From Bradyrhizobium erythrophlei (GTDB lineage: Bacteria; Pseudomonadota; Alphaproteobacteria; Rhizobiales; Xanthobacteraceae): DNA of 64,000 nt. The stretch lies in the NCBI RefSeq assembly GCF_900129425.1, contig NZ_LT670817.1:4278001-4342000 (forward strand), read 5' to 3'. The position numbers and the translations under genes were made by a program. Positions 25,868 to 34,936 of this stretch are shown here, piece by piece (positions within the stretch are counted from its first letter, which is position 1; each line of letters opens with the position of its first letter). Under the pieces are notes generated by a model that was not told the origin of the DNA, ran no database searches, and saw nothing but the letters and a program-made list of their open reading frames with translations.

Positions 25868-28800
25868 TTAAATGCCATCGAGGACCGCTCTGGCCTCGCG
25901 GGAATCGACGGTTTCGAAGCCCTCAGTGAACGAGCCGTAGACCTTGGCGAGTTCATCGTAGGCTTCGGCTCGTCGAGCGCACTCCGCCAGAAGCCGCGCG
26001 AGCCTTGTACTGCCCCGTAGGAGAAGTGTGCGGGCATTTTGGGCTTGCGCACTCTCCATGGCTCGCCGGAGGCAGCGTTCCGCCTCCGCTTGGTCACCGA
26101 TTGCCAGCGCGAGATCGCCCTCGAGCAGGTGCAGGCTGGCGTCGGCCCAGTGCTCCGCATTGCGCTCGGCGACAGCCCGCGCCTCGGCGAGAGTGACGGT
26201 CGCGTCCTCGAGCCGTTGCGCTCGGAGGTAAAGGTCAGCAAGGATCCCCAAATAGTGCGGCAAACGCAGCTCAGCCCCGGTGGCCCGCAGGTCCCGCACA
26301 CCAACGCGCACGCGTGCAATAGCGTCCTCGACGTCGCCCTCCTCCGCGACAGCCCAGCCGTTCATGATCGCGGCCCAGGCGTGATAATAGCTGAACCCGT
26401 GGTCGGTGCAGATTGAGCGGGCCGCGTCGGCACGAGCGCGGACTTCCGTCGGCTCGCGACGGAACTGGTGCAGCATCGCCGCGTAGGCGAGTGCCACAGC
26501 CGAGCTAAACGGGTGGACGCGTCGATGGGCGAGATCGATCGCATCCTGCGCGGCCCCAAGCGCGGTGTCCGCGAACCCAAGATGCCAGTCGACATGAGCG
26601 GTATAGGCACGGCCGAAGACGTGAATGTTGACGCCGCGCGACAAGGCATCGGCGGGATCGCCGGCATGCAGGATCTTTGTACTGCTGATCTCCAAGTGCT
26701 CGCGCGCTGATCGGTGCTCGCCCTGGTGGAACAGATTGAACGCCAGGGCATTGTGCGCGTCGGCCTGCATCACGAGATCGTCGCCTTGCTTGGCCAGGTC
26801 GACGAGCTCGTTGCACAGCTCGCTCGTGCGCAGGATGTGACCGCGTACGTGATGCACATAGCACAGGCCGCGCAACGCCCTGGCGAGGTGGCGACGGTGT
26901 CCGTACCGTCGCGCGAGATGCTCCGCTCGGGCGTGTGCCGTCTCGACCTCTGGAGCGCCAAATCCTCTTGTTGCGGTCAGCGGGGGCCCCAGTGCAATCT
27001 GCACCTCAAGCTCGCGGCGCAACTGCTCATCGGTGGACGGGCGGTTCCCGAGCATCTCGAGGGCCGTGGTCATATGACTTATCGCCTCCCTGTTCGCCGA
27101 TCGGCCAGCCGCCAGCTGTCCCGCCCTTAACCAAAAGTCGATCGCCCGATCGGCAAGCCCGGCTGCGGTCAGATGGTGCGCAAGGAGCTCGGGCTGACGC
27201 GCGACAAGGTCGGCGAACCGCGCCTCAAGGACGGCGGCAATCCGGCCGTGGAGCTCGCTCCGTCGGCTCTTAAGCATCGAGGCGTAGGCGACGTCCTGGA
27301 CCAGCGCATGCTTGAACGCATAGACCGCCTCGGGCGGCGTGCCGCGCTGAAAGACGAGCTCTGACTTCACGAGCCGGGCAAGCGCCTGGTCAAGATCTGC
27401 CGGTTCTCGTGCAGCGACTGCATCGAGGAGCTCGTAGGTGAACTCACGGCCGATGGCGGCGCCGACCTGGACCAAATCCTTGGCCGAAGCCAGGTGATCG
27501 AGGCGAGCCATGAGAGAGTCCTGCAGGCTCGCCGGAATGGCAAGCACGCCACGCGACGCGACCGGCGCGAGACCCTCGGGCGTGTTGCGCAGCATGCCTG
27601 ACTCCAGCACGGACTTGGTGAGTTCTTCGATGAAGATCGGAACGCCTTCGGTCTTCGCGACAATCTCGTCCACCACTGCCGGAGGAAGGCGGCGCCCACC
27701 TGACGTTTGCTCGACAAGAGCCGCCGCTGTCCGGCGCGCGAGGCGATTGAGCGTCAAGGCCGTTACATGCGGGAAGGACGGCCAGCGCGGCGTCATCTCC
27801 AGCCGGAACGTGATGATAACGAGCACCTGCAGGCGCTGGGCCCGTTCCAAGATCAGCCCGAGGAGTTCGATCGATGTCGGATCGAACCAGTGCGCGTCCT
27901 CAAGCACTGACAGAACTGGCCGCCGTCGGGCCAGGCCTTCGAGCTGTGCGAGAAGCACCTCCAGTGTCTTCCGCTTCTGGGTCTGCGGCGAGAGGTCGAG
28001 CGGCGGGTATCGACCGTCCATCGGTATGCCGAGGAGAGCCGCAATGAGTGGGACGGCTTCGGTGAGATCGTCGGTCCCTTGGGCAAGCAAAGACACGAGC
28101 TTGGAGAGCCGCATCGGAGGCGTGTCGTCACGCTCGAATGCCGCCGCTCGCTCGAGCTGGTCGATGAATGGCCAGAGCACGGTATTGGCGTGGTACGGCG
28201 AGGCACGGTGGGAGATCCGAGTGTGCGGCTCGTCGGCGATCCGCTCTCGGAGCGCCTCGATGAGTCGCGACTTGCCGATCCCGGCTTCCCCGGCAAGAAA
28301 CATCGCCTGACCCTCGCCGCTCTTGGCGAGGTGCCAGCGCTCGAGGAGAAGTTCCAATTCCTGCTCTCGCCCAACGAGCGGGCTAAGGCCCGCCGTGTGG
28401 AGTGCCTCGAAGCGGCTCTCCGCTGGGCCCGTCCGGACGATCCGCCAAGCGTTGATCGGTTCTCCGAAGCCCCGCAGCTCGCATGGTCCGAGGTCCTCGA
28501 CCTCGAACAGGCCGCCGATCAGGCGCCGTGTTTGCTCAGCGACGACGACTTCGCCGCTCCCGGCCACGGCCTGCAGGCGGGCGGCGAGGTTCGGGGTGTC
28601 GCCGACGACCGCTTCCTCCTGCGCCGCGCCCGTGCCGAGGAGATCACCTACGACGACGAGGCCTGTCGCGATCCCAACCCGCGCGGCAAGTGGCCGGCCG
28701 TCTGGAGACCGCAGGCGGTCCACAGCCTCGACAATCGCGAGGCCGGCTGTCACCGCTCTCTCAGCCTCGTCCTCGTGCGCGTGCGGCCAGCCGAAGTAGG

Positions 28801-29194
28801 CCAGCACGCCGTCACCCATGAACTTGGCAAGGTGTCCGTCGAAGCGTGCGATCTCGCCCGCAACGGCGTTCTGGTAGGCAGTCAGCGTCTCCCGCATGTC
28901 CTCAGGATCGAGCCGCGCGGAAAGGGACGTCGAGCCGACAAGGTCGACGAACATCAGCGTGAGCTGGCGGCGTTCCGCGTGGGAGGGCCGCCGGATTGAG
29001 GCGGTGGACGACGGCGAGGCCTCCAGGGTAGCAATCGCTGTTAGGAGCTTTTTTCGGTGCCCGAGCGGCAGACCAAGCTTCTCGAAGTTGGCGTCGGTGA
29101 GCGACGGCAGCACGTCGGCATCAATGGCCTGCTCGCGGAACAGCACCGCGTAATCGGGAAGGCCGAGATCTTGAAGCCACTGCGCGACGTCCAT
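25868..29194 (-). CDS. SAM domain / class III nucleotide cyclase / AAA ATPase / TPR protein
   Basis: 1108-residue signalling protein. An N-terminal SAM domain (about 1-58, VAQWLQDLGLPDYAVLF) is followed by a class III cyclase domain (about 75-255). That domain has metal Asp84 in FVDLVGST and Asp128 in KFMGDG, Lys124, and the NLAAR pair Asn202/Arg206, so it looks catalytically complete. An AAA_16-type ATPase follows from about 272 (GEAGIGKSRL, residues 302-311; Walker B region SVLEDAHWFD), then a helical TPR-like C-terminus to the end. It probably makes cAMP in response to an unknown input and resembles LuxR/MalT-like STAND proteins in its rear half. It is a single gene with no obvious partners, and repeat copy h lies upstream. 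Confidence 0.9.
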   Translation of the reverse strand: MDVAQWLQDLGLPDYAVLFREQAIDADVLPSLTDANFEKLGLPLGHRKKLLTAIATLEASPSSTASIRRPSHAERRQLTLMFVDLVGSTSLSARLDPEDMRETLTAYQNAVAGEIARFDGHLAKFMGDGVLAYFGWPHAHEDEAERAVTAGLAIVEAVDRLRSPDGRPLAARVGIATGLVVVGDLLGTGAAQEEAVVGDTPNLAARLQAVAGSGEVVVAEQTRRLIGGLFEVEDLGPCELRGFGEPINAWRIVRTGPAESRFEALHTAGLSPLVGREQELELLLERWHLAKSGEGQAMFLAGEAGIGKSRLIEALRERIADEPHTRISHRASPYHANTVLWPFIDQLERAAAFERDDTPPMRLSKLVSLLAQGTDDLTEAVPLIAALLGIPMDGRYPPLDLSPQTQKRKTLEVLLAQLEGLARRRPVLSVLEDAHWFDPTSIELLGLILERAQRLQVLVIITFRLEMTPRWPSFPHVTALTLNRLARRTAAALVEQTSGGRRLPPAVVDEIVAKTEGVPIFIEELTKSVLESGMLRNTPEGLAPVASRGVLAIPASLQDSLMARLDHLASAKDLVQVGAAIGREFTYELLDAVAAREPADLDQALARLVKSELVFQRGTPPEAVYAFKHALVQDVAYASMLKSRRSELHGRIAAVLEARFADLVARQPELLAHHLTAAGLADRAIDFWLRAGQLAAGRSANREAISHMTTALEMLGNRPSTDEQLRRELEVQIALGPPLTATRGFGAPEVETAHARAEHLARRYGHRRHLARALRGLCYVHHVRGHILRTSELCNELVDLAKQGDDLVMQADAHNALAFNLFHQGEHRSAREHLEISSTKILHAGDPADALSRGVNIHVFGRAYTAHVDWHLGFADTALGAAQDAIDLAHRRVHPFSSAVALAYAAMLHQFRREPTEVRARADAARSICTDHGFSYYHAWAAIMNGWAVAEEGDVEDAIARVRVGVRDLRATGAELRLPHYLGILADLYLRAQRLEDATVTLAEARAVAERNAEHWADASLHLLEGDLALAIGDQAEAERCLRRAMESAQAQNARTLLLRGSTRLARLLAECARRAEAYDELAKVYGSFTEGFETVDSREARAVLDGI

Positions 29195-29453
29195 TCCGCG
29201 ACGCTCCCGCCAGCCAGTCCCCGCAGTGAACTCTAGCAGAGAACGGGGACGGGGCGGGAATGTCTTGCCCCCGCTTGCCAGTCGCAGCAGTCTCTTTCAG
29301 CCGGCTCGGATCCCGCCGGCAATGGCCAGTTTGGCCCGTAAAGGTCGGCTGTCGTGCGCCAAATCTAGCTGATGACGTTCGGAAAGGGTCAAGTTTACCA
29401 ACCGGTCGGTGTTTGCTTTCCGGCAATGGATTGTGGCTCGAAAGGTCGCCTTA

Positions 29454-29562
29454 GGGTCAAACTCGGAAGTGCGCTGACGTAACCGCAGAGGTCCGCTTCA
29501 CCCCCGATGAACGGACGTCGGCAGACCGGGTCGACTGGTCCGTTTCGTGCCATGAGCGGTCG
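29454..29562 (+). repeat. Dispersed ~110-bp repeat, copy h
   Basis: AGGGTCAAACTCGGAAGTGC, GAGGTCCGCTTCACCCCCGA, TGAACGGACGTCGGCAGACC, ACTGGTCCGTTTCGTGCCAT. It lies in the 480-bp gap (29195-29677) between divergent genes; nothing else is seen there. Confidence 0.8.
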
Positions 29563-29677
29563 TCCGAACTCCGGCAACGCACTATACCTTTGTATCCCTC
29601 TTTCATCCCTTCTCATGCCCTGTTCTTCCGCTCGTACAATAGAGCGGCGGCGAGAGATTTTTATACTCGCGGGCGCG

Positions 29678-30133
29678 ATGAAACGAATGCTCATCCTAAC
29701 GGTCACCCTGTGGCTTGGCGTGTCTGCCACCACTCACGCGGAGGTCAACTCGCCGATCAACGCGGCGAGCACGGTGACAGGCGCAATCGTGCCGTCCGGC
29801 CAAGGAGTGACCTTTGCAACGGGAGGTCCCTTTGTGCCCGTGCCGCTGCCCTGTCCGTTCGGCGTATCGCTGAGCGCCATTCTGACGCCGTTTTTCGGCT
29901 GCGCGTCCGATCCGCTCCCCACCGATCAGATTTCGGCGGGACCAGGGGTTGTGATAACGGGACCAGCAGGGAGCATCAGCGCCAACGCGCAAACCGTCAC
30001 GCCCAACGCCACGTCGGGCGCTGGTGGTGCTGGCGGCGGTGTCTCATCGAGCGCGGGCTGCTTGGGCGCGATACCGTCAACGGCCGGCAGCGTCGGCGCA
30101 GGCGATCTCTTCGGCGGCATCGGCGGATGCTAG
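29678..30133 (+). CDS. Hypothetical secreted Gly/Ser-rich protein (151 aa)
   Basis: The ATG at 29678 opens onto a Sec signal (MKRMLILTVTLWLGVSATT, cleaved near HAE). The mature protein is low in charge and rich in Gly, Ala, Ser, Thr and Pro, with four cysteines (PCPFG, FFGCAS, AGCLGA and the last residue Cys). It resembles small exported proteins of rhizobia but I recognise no family. The open frame starts 57 codons earlier inside repeat copy h; that part is not coding. Confidence 0.6.
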   Translation: MKRMLILTVTLWLGVSATTHAEVNSPINAASTVTGAIVPSGQGVTFATGGPFVPVPLPCPFGVSLSAILTPFFGCASDPLPTDQISAGPGVVITGPAGSISANAQTVTPNATSGAGGAGGGVSSSAGCLGAIPSTAGSVGAGDLFGGIGGC

Positions 30134-30227
30134 CCGCGTTCTCATAAACCGGATTCTGTAAGCTACTCGACTGACGTCAGCTTTGCTCCGAAAGCGGCCG
30201 AATTGGCGAGGAGCTCAAATAATGCGA

Positions 30228-30335
30228 TGGGGCAAAAACGGAAGTGACCCTGCTTCCTTGGCAAGTCCGTTCTACCCCCTAACAAACAGACGTCGAGCAG
30301 CCCGGTCGGCACGTCGGAAAGGTGCCACAAAGAGA
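30228..30335 (+). repeat. Dispersed ~110-bp repeat, copy i
   Basis: The first half matches copy c almost exactly (CGGAAGTGACCCTGCTTCCT, TGGCAAGTCCGTTCTACCCC). The second half matches copy a (AACAGACGTCGAGCAGCCCG, GTCGG), so it looks like a mosaic of two subtypes. Confidence 0.8.
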
Positions 30336-30524
30336 CGAAAATCGAGGAAAATCCGCGATTCTGAAGCGGACCTTTCGCGGCCCGGGAAGAAAAATTGCTG
30401 CTGCGAGCACGAAGTAGCCGGCGATAATCAGCAGCAACGAATGCCGGCGCACCGGCACGCAGACAGTTATCCAATTAGAAAACTATTGTTGACAGATGCT
30501 CGTCGCGCATCCATTGTTAGCTGT

Positions 30525-30881
30525 ATGGCTAACCATTCTCCTCATCTCGACAACGTGTTCAGCGCGCTCGCCGATCCAACGCGGCGCGCAATCATTGGGC
30601 GGCTCTCGCAAGGCGAGGCTTCCGTGGGCGAACTCGCTCGGCCATTCGACATGGCTCTGCCGAGCCTGATGAAACACATACGTGTGTTGGAAACCGGTGG
30701 CCTTGTCGAGTCGGAGAAGCATGGCCGCGTCCGCACATGCCGCCTGATGCCAGGCGCCATGAAGGGGGCCGAGAACTGGCTCGCCGAGCAGCGCGCCATC
30801 TGGGAAGCCCGCCTTGACCGGCTCGAGTCTTATGTAGCGACGCTTGAGAAGAGGCCGCCAAGGAGAAGGCGTCGTGACTGA
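30525..30881 (+). CDS. ArsR-family transcriptional regulator
   Basis: 118-residue winged-helix repressor. NVFSALADPTRRAIIGRL is the ArsR hallmark start, GELARPFDMALPSLMKHIRV is the recognition region, and VESEKHGRVRTCRL is the wing. There is no metal-binding CxC, so it belongs to the metal-free subgroup that is paired with SRPBCC proteins. I chose the ATG at 30525 because it opens directly before the domain. The downstream gene overlaps its last codons, indicating one operon and probably autoregulation. Confidence 0.9.
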   Translation: MANHSPHLDNVFSALADPTRRAIIGRLSQGEASVGELARPFDMALPSLMKHIRVLETGGLVESEKHGRVRTCRLMPGAMKGAENWLAEQRAIWEARLDRLESYVATLEKRPPRRRRRD

Positions 30882-31416
30882 TGCGCCCAACTACACTACA
30901 TCCTCAAAAGCACAGGAAATCGCCATGACCTCAACTCCGGACGCCGCCCTCGCACACTGGGATATCGAGCGCGAGATCGTTCTCTCGCGTGTCATCAAGG
31001 CAAAGCGTGATGTCGTTTTTGCTGCCTGGACAGAACCGGAGCATTTGCCGAACTGGTTCGGGCCGGCGGGGTTCAAGATCGAAACCAAGGAAATCGACAT
31101 TCGCGTCGGCGGCGTGTGGCGATTCGACATGCTCGCCCCAAACGGCCAGCGATTTCCGAATCGAATGCGCTTTCGGCGCATCGAGCCGCCGTACCTGATC
31201 GAGATCGATCACGGTTCGGACATGGATGATGATCCAGCCCGTTTTCGCACCACGATTACGTTCGATGAGCAGAGCGACGGCAAGACCGTGATCACGCTGC
31301 GGCAACTGCATCCGACCAAAGCACAGCGCGACAGGACGATCGGCTTCGGCGCCGTCGAGTACGGCTACCAGACCCTGGATAAGTTGGCTCGGCACGTCGA
31401 GACAGCGACAGGCTGA
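30874..31416 (+). CDS. SRPBCC (AHA1-like) domain protein
   Basis: 180 residues from the GTG at 30874, which has AGGAG eight bases upstream and overlaps the ArsR stop. An ATG at 30925 with AGGAA is the alternative and would drop 17 poorly structured residues. Landmarks of the Bet v1-like ligand-binding fold are LSRVIKAKRDVVFAAWTEPE, WFGPAGFKIETKEIDIRVGG and GFGAVEYGYQTLDKL. ArsR-SRPBCC pairs are widespread; the bound ligand is usually unknown. Confidence 0.9.
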   Translation: MTDAPNYTTSSKAQEIAMTSTPDAALAHWDIEREIVLSRVIKAKRDVVFAAWTEPEHLPNWFGPAGFKIETKEIDIRVGGVWRFDMLAPNGQRFPNRMRFRRIEPPYLIEIDHGSDMDDDPARFRTTITFDEQSDGKTVITLRQLHPTKAQRDRTIGFGAVEYGYQTLDKLARHVETATG

Positions 31417-31497
31417 TGATTTCGAATGGAACCCTGCAAGACGGGTGTGATGAGCGCCATGATGTCCGGTTCCGAAAGCGCTGGCGATGTTTCTTGC

Positions 31498-31613
31498 GGG
31501 TCAAACTGAGAAGAACTCAGTGTGAGCAAATGTCTTCCGGGTTACCCCTGAAAGCGGACATTGCTCAATACAGTCGGCCTGTCTCATATCAAACGCGCCA
31601 ACAGCGGAAGTCA
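31498..31613 (+). repeat. Dispersed ~110-bp repeat, copy j
   Basis: GGGTCAAACTGAGAAGAACT, CTGAAAGCGGACATTGCTCA, GCGCCAACAGCGGAAGTC. It is the last copy in the window and lies 6 bp from the stop of the autotransporter gene. Confidence 0.65.
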
Positions 31614-31618
31614 CGAGC

Positions 31619-34594
31619 CTAAAAGGAATACCGCACCACGCCCTTGCCAGCGTAGCTCGTGGTGACGTTGGAGAACTCACCCTCGAAGGTGGCGGCGGCC
31701 GACCAGCCGTTCAGCCATTTCTTCTCGGCGGAGGCGGTCACGAGCGCGGAGTCGCTTGCTTGTGCGGCGCCGTTGACGACGAAGGATGCGCCCGGCAGCG
31801 TCTGGAACGTCGCACCGATACTGCGGTCGGGGTTGAAATCGTGCGCCCATGCCACGCCACCGCGCAAGGTGAGGATGCCGTCCGGCATCGCGAAGGATTT
31901 ATCGCCGCGCAATCCGAGCTCGCTGCGCGGATCGGTGACGCTCTTGGCGCCGTAGGCCAGCGCAAAGGTGTTGGTGCCGGTTACCGCCTGCTCGGCGTAG
32001 GCCGGCAGATCGAAGGTGGTGAACTGTCCGGCGGCGTAGGGCGTGATGCCGATGCCGCCCATCCATGGGCTGACGAAGCGATAGCCGCCTTCGGCGCGGC
32101 CCGAGAAGGCGTTGGCGTTGAACTCCGCGCGCAACTGATCGACACCCGCGATGGTCACGGTGCGGTCGGTGGTGATGTCCTGCCAGCCATAGGCCAGTGC
32201 AGCGGAGATATACGCCGGGCCGACGGTGTGGCGAATGAAGGCACCGGCCTGGAACAGGTCGGAGCGTCCGCTTCCTGATCCGTTGACGCTGAAATTGGTG
32301 CCGCCGCCCGCCAGCGCAAAGCCTGCGAGGGTAAACGGCGAGAGGCGATAGTCGGCGCCGACCGCGGTGCCATAGATGGCGCTGGTCGTGGCGTTCGATC
32401 CGACCGCCGCATTGCCATCGGTGGTCTGCGATCCACCGTAGCCCGCGGTCCAGGTGCTCCAGCGTTGTTCGAACGGCACCACCGGCGCCTTGACGAACAT
32501 GGCATTGGCGTCGCGCGCCGCGCCGGTCTTTTGAGTGGAAGCATATCCGCTCGGCGCGCCGCCCGATGCGCCAAAGCCATCGCCGCGCCCGGCGATGAAC
32601 GGGTCGGTCATCACGCCCATGAACTGGTTCATGGCGTCGAAGGTGGTCTGCTGCGACCCGGTCGCGGTCTCGCCGGAGGCCTGCGTCAGCGCATTGCCGA
32701 GATTGGCGCCGGTCAGGCCGAACAGGGTGAGGAAGCCCGGTGGCAGCGCGCCGCCATTGTTGAAGACATGGTTGATGACGTTCGCGATCGTCTGCTGGTT
32801 CGAGCCCAGGCCCGTTTGGCCACCACCGAGAGACGCTGTAAGGTTCAGGAAAACGTCCGTGAGCGTGTAGCTCAGGCTGGCCGCCAAGTTCGGATTGCCG
32901 ACGCTCACGCCGTTGAATGTGCTGCCGCCGATCCCGCCGGCCGCGTGCAAGATGTCATAGCTCTTGCTGATGTAGCTGCCCGGCTGGAAGCTCGTCTGTA
33001 CGACTCCACCCGTCAGCATCGCGGTGCCGTTGACATTGGCCAGGCTGGCATTCGACGGACCGACCTGCACGAGATAAATCGCGCCGGACTGGAACGCGAG
33101 GCTGCCGCTCACCGCCATCGTGCTGCCGGGCGCGAACGTGCCGCCGGTCGCCACCGTGACGTTGCCGACGGTGCCGGTGCCGGCAAGCGTGCCGCCCGCG
33201 TTCACCGTCGTGCCCGACAGGATCGAGCCGTTGACGGACAGCGTGCCGCCATTGATCGTGGTTGGGCCGGTGTAGGTGTTGGCAGCCGTGAGAATGGTCG
33301 TGCCGGCCTCGACCGTCACCGACCCCGCACCGGAAATGGTCGGGGCAAAAATGTAGTTCGAGGCGGTATGGTTGAACACGATGCCGCCGGTGCCAGACCC
33401 GAACGCAACCGAGGATGCGTTCAGCGTGCCGGGCGTAACGGCCGCCTGGCCGGAGGCGGCGCCGATGTTCAACGTGCCGGTCGAGCCGCCCAGACTGGCA
33501 ATCGTCACCGTGCCGCTAACCGAGACGGTGCCGCCATTGGCGACCGTCAGCGTGCCGGGGCCTAAAACGCCGACAGAGAGAGCGCCGGAATTGGTCCAGG
33601 ACGAGCCGGCGCCATCGACCGTCACGGTGCCGGAGCCGAAACCGCCGATCAAGCCAACGGTGTGACTGACGACCGCGCCGCCGTTCTGGATCGTCAGCGC
33701 GCCGGTGCCGGAAAAGCCGACAGCGAGAGCGCCGGAATTGGTCCAGGACGAACCGGCGCCAGAGACCGTCACGGTGCCGGTCGAGCCGTTGTAGCCGACA
33801 TAGCCAACGCTGTTGCTCACCGCGCCGCCGTTTTGGATCGTCAGCGTGCCGGTACCGCCGTTGCCGACAGAGAGAGCGCCGGAATTGGTCCAGGACGAGC
33901 CGGCGCCGGAGACCGTCACAATGCCGGTCGAGCCGGGATTGTAGCCGATATAGCCAGTGCCGTTGCTCACCGCGCCGCCATTCTGGATCGTCAGCGTGCC
34001 GGTGCCGCCATAGCCGACAGAGAGATCGCCGGAATTGGTCCAGGACGAGTGGGTGCCGGAGACCGTCACGGTGCCGGTCGAGCCGGAATTGTAGCCGATA
34101 TAGCCAGTGCTGTTGCTCACCGCGCCGCCGCTCTGGATCGTCAGCGTGCCGGTGCCGCCATAGCCGACAAAGAGAGCGCCGGAATTGGTCCAGGACGAGC
34201 CGGCGCCGGTCACTATCACGGTGCCGGTCGAGCCGGGATTGGGATCGTAGCCGATAGACCCGTACTGGTTGGTCAACGCGCCGCCGTTCTGGATCGTCAG
34301 CGTGCCGGTGCCCAAATAACCGACAAAGAGATTGTTTGCTACTGCGCCGGGCGCACCGACCACGGTCGCATTTGGGGTGTCCGTGCCGATCATCGCGTTG
34401 TCAAAGATGGTCGGAACACCGGGGCCCCAGTTCCCGGCAGTGAACCAGTTGTTCGAGGAGGTGCCCGTCCAGGTATCGTTGACGGCGTGCGATGGCGTCG
34501 TCATCGCCAGTGCCACTCCGAGCGCGACCACCGACCTCGTGGTAAGGAGCCCGGCGAGCCTGTGCCGGCGTGCAGGACGAAACAGCTTAATCAT
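31619..34594 (-). CDS. Autotransporter with tandem passenger repeats
   Basis: 991-residue type V secretion protein. The signal peptide (MIKLFRPARRHRLAGLLTTR, cleaved near SHA) is followed by a beta-helix passenger made of about six repeats of 47-50 residues (TGTLTIQNGGAVSN, GYIGYN, STGTVTVSGAGSSWTNSGAL). An autotransporter-associated strand region comes next (TYTGPTTINGGTLSVNG), and the final 270 residues form an autotransporter beta-barrel ending VVRYSF with the required terminal Phe. The ATG at 34594 has GAGGGGG upstream; the 99 codons before it are not coding. It is probably surface-exposed. The ligand or host target is unknown. Confidence 0.92.
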   Translation of the reverse strand: MIKLFRPARRHRLAGLLTTRSVVALGVALAMTTPSHAVNDTWTGTSSNNWFTAGNWGPGVPTIFDNAMIGTDTPNATVVGAPGAVANNLFVGYLGTGTLTIQNGGALTNQYGSIGYDPNPGSTGTVIVTGAGSSWTNSGALFVGYGGTGTLTIQSGGAVSNSTGYIGYNSGSTGTVTVSGTHSSWTNSGDLSVGYGGTGTLTIQNGGAVSNGTGYIGYNPGSTGIVTVSGAGSSWTNSGALSVGNGGTGTLTIQNGGAVSNSVGYVGYNGSTGTVTVSGAGSSWTNSGALAVGFSGTGALTIQNGGAVVSHTVGLIGGFGSGTVTVDGAGSSWTNSGALSVGVLGPGTLTVANGGTVSVSGTVTIASLGGSTGTLNIGAASGQAAVTPGTLNASSVAFGSGTGGIVFNHTASNYIFAPTISGAGSVTVEAGTTILTAANTYTGPTTINGGTLSVNGSILSGTTVNAGGTLAGTGTVGNVTVATGGTFAPGSTMAVSGSLAFQSGAIYLVQVGPSNASLANVNGTAMLTGGVVQTSFQPGSYISKSYDILHAAGGIGGSTFNGVSVGNPNLAASLSYTLTDVFLNLTASLGGGQTGLGSNQQTIANVINHVFNNGGALPPGFLTLFGLTGANLGNALTQASGETATGSQQTTFDAMNQFMGVMTDPFIAGRGDGFGASGGAPSGYASTQKTGAARDANAMFVKAPVVPFEQRWSTWTAGYGGSQTTDGNAAVGSNATTSAIYGTAVGADYRLSPFTLAGFALAGGGTNFSVNGSGSGRSDLFQAGAFIRHTVGPAYISAALAYGWQDITTDRTVTIAGVDQLRAEFNANAFSGRAEGGYRFVSPWMGGIGITPYAAGQFTTFDLPAYAEQAVTGTNTFALAYGAKSVTDPRSELGLRGDKSFAMPDGILTLRGGVAWAHDFNPDRSIGATFQTLPGASFVVNGAAQASDSALVTASAEKKWLNGWSAAATFEGEFSNVTTSYAGKGVVRYSF
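33540..34330 (-). repeat. Tandem coding repeats, period 144-150 bp
   Basis: The block GCCGGAATTGGTCCAGGACG recurs near 33581, 33731, 33875, 34025 and 34175, each accompanied by GGATCGTCAGCG and GTGCCGGT. The period is 150, 144, 150 and 150 bp, always a multiple of three. The array encodes the passenger repeats of the autotransporter. Confidence 0.85.
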
Positions 34595-34936
34595 TCGCAG
34601 CCCCCTCGCGGCAACACGGCCGCGTCTTGTGGGCCTCCGGAATCCGTCCGCGAATGCCCGCATCCCAAATTTTTTGCTGAAGTCCGCGCCGAGGCCCCGT
34701 CGCAGATTGCGGTTCAAATACCGGGCGACCGGAACCAATGCAACGGGCCGCGCACCCCGATGTACCGAACCAGATCGCAATCGGTGGACAGCGTGGCGGA
34801 AATGCCACGCGGCGAACGGATGGCATCGTCTATTGCGTCGTCGAGGCCGCCTGGTTGATGAAGTTGGAGCCGCAACATGTCTGACGAGCAACTCGTCACC
34901 CGCGCGGATGCACCATTGCGGCCGAGCAAAGGAGCC
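34595..34936. other. Autotransporter upstream region, truncated by the IS30 element
   Basis: 342 bp between the autotransporter start and the left end of the IS. Open frames are shadows with no recognisable product. It should hold the autotransporter promoter. Confidence 0.35.

Noticed and set aside
14731..31613. CRISPR array
   Set aside because: The repeats are about 110 bp, diverged and kilobases apart, with no spacer periodicity and no cas genes in view.
32465..34858. Long plus-strand frames (366 and 398 codons) opposite the autotransporter
   Set aside because: They arise from the in-frame tandem repeats read in antisense; the proteins are repetitive Ala/Gly/Arg strings.
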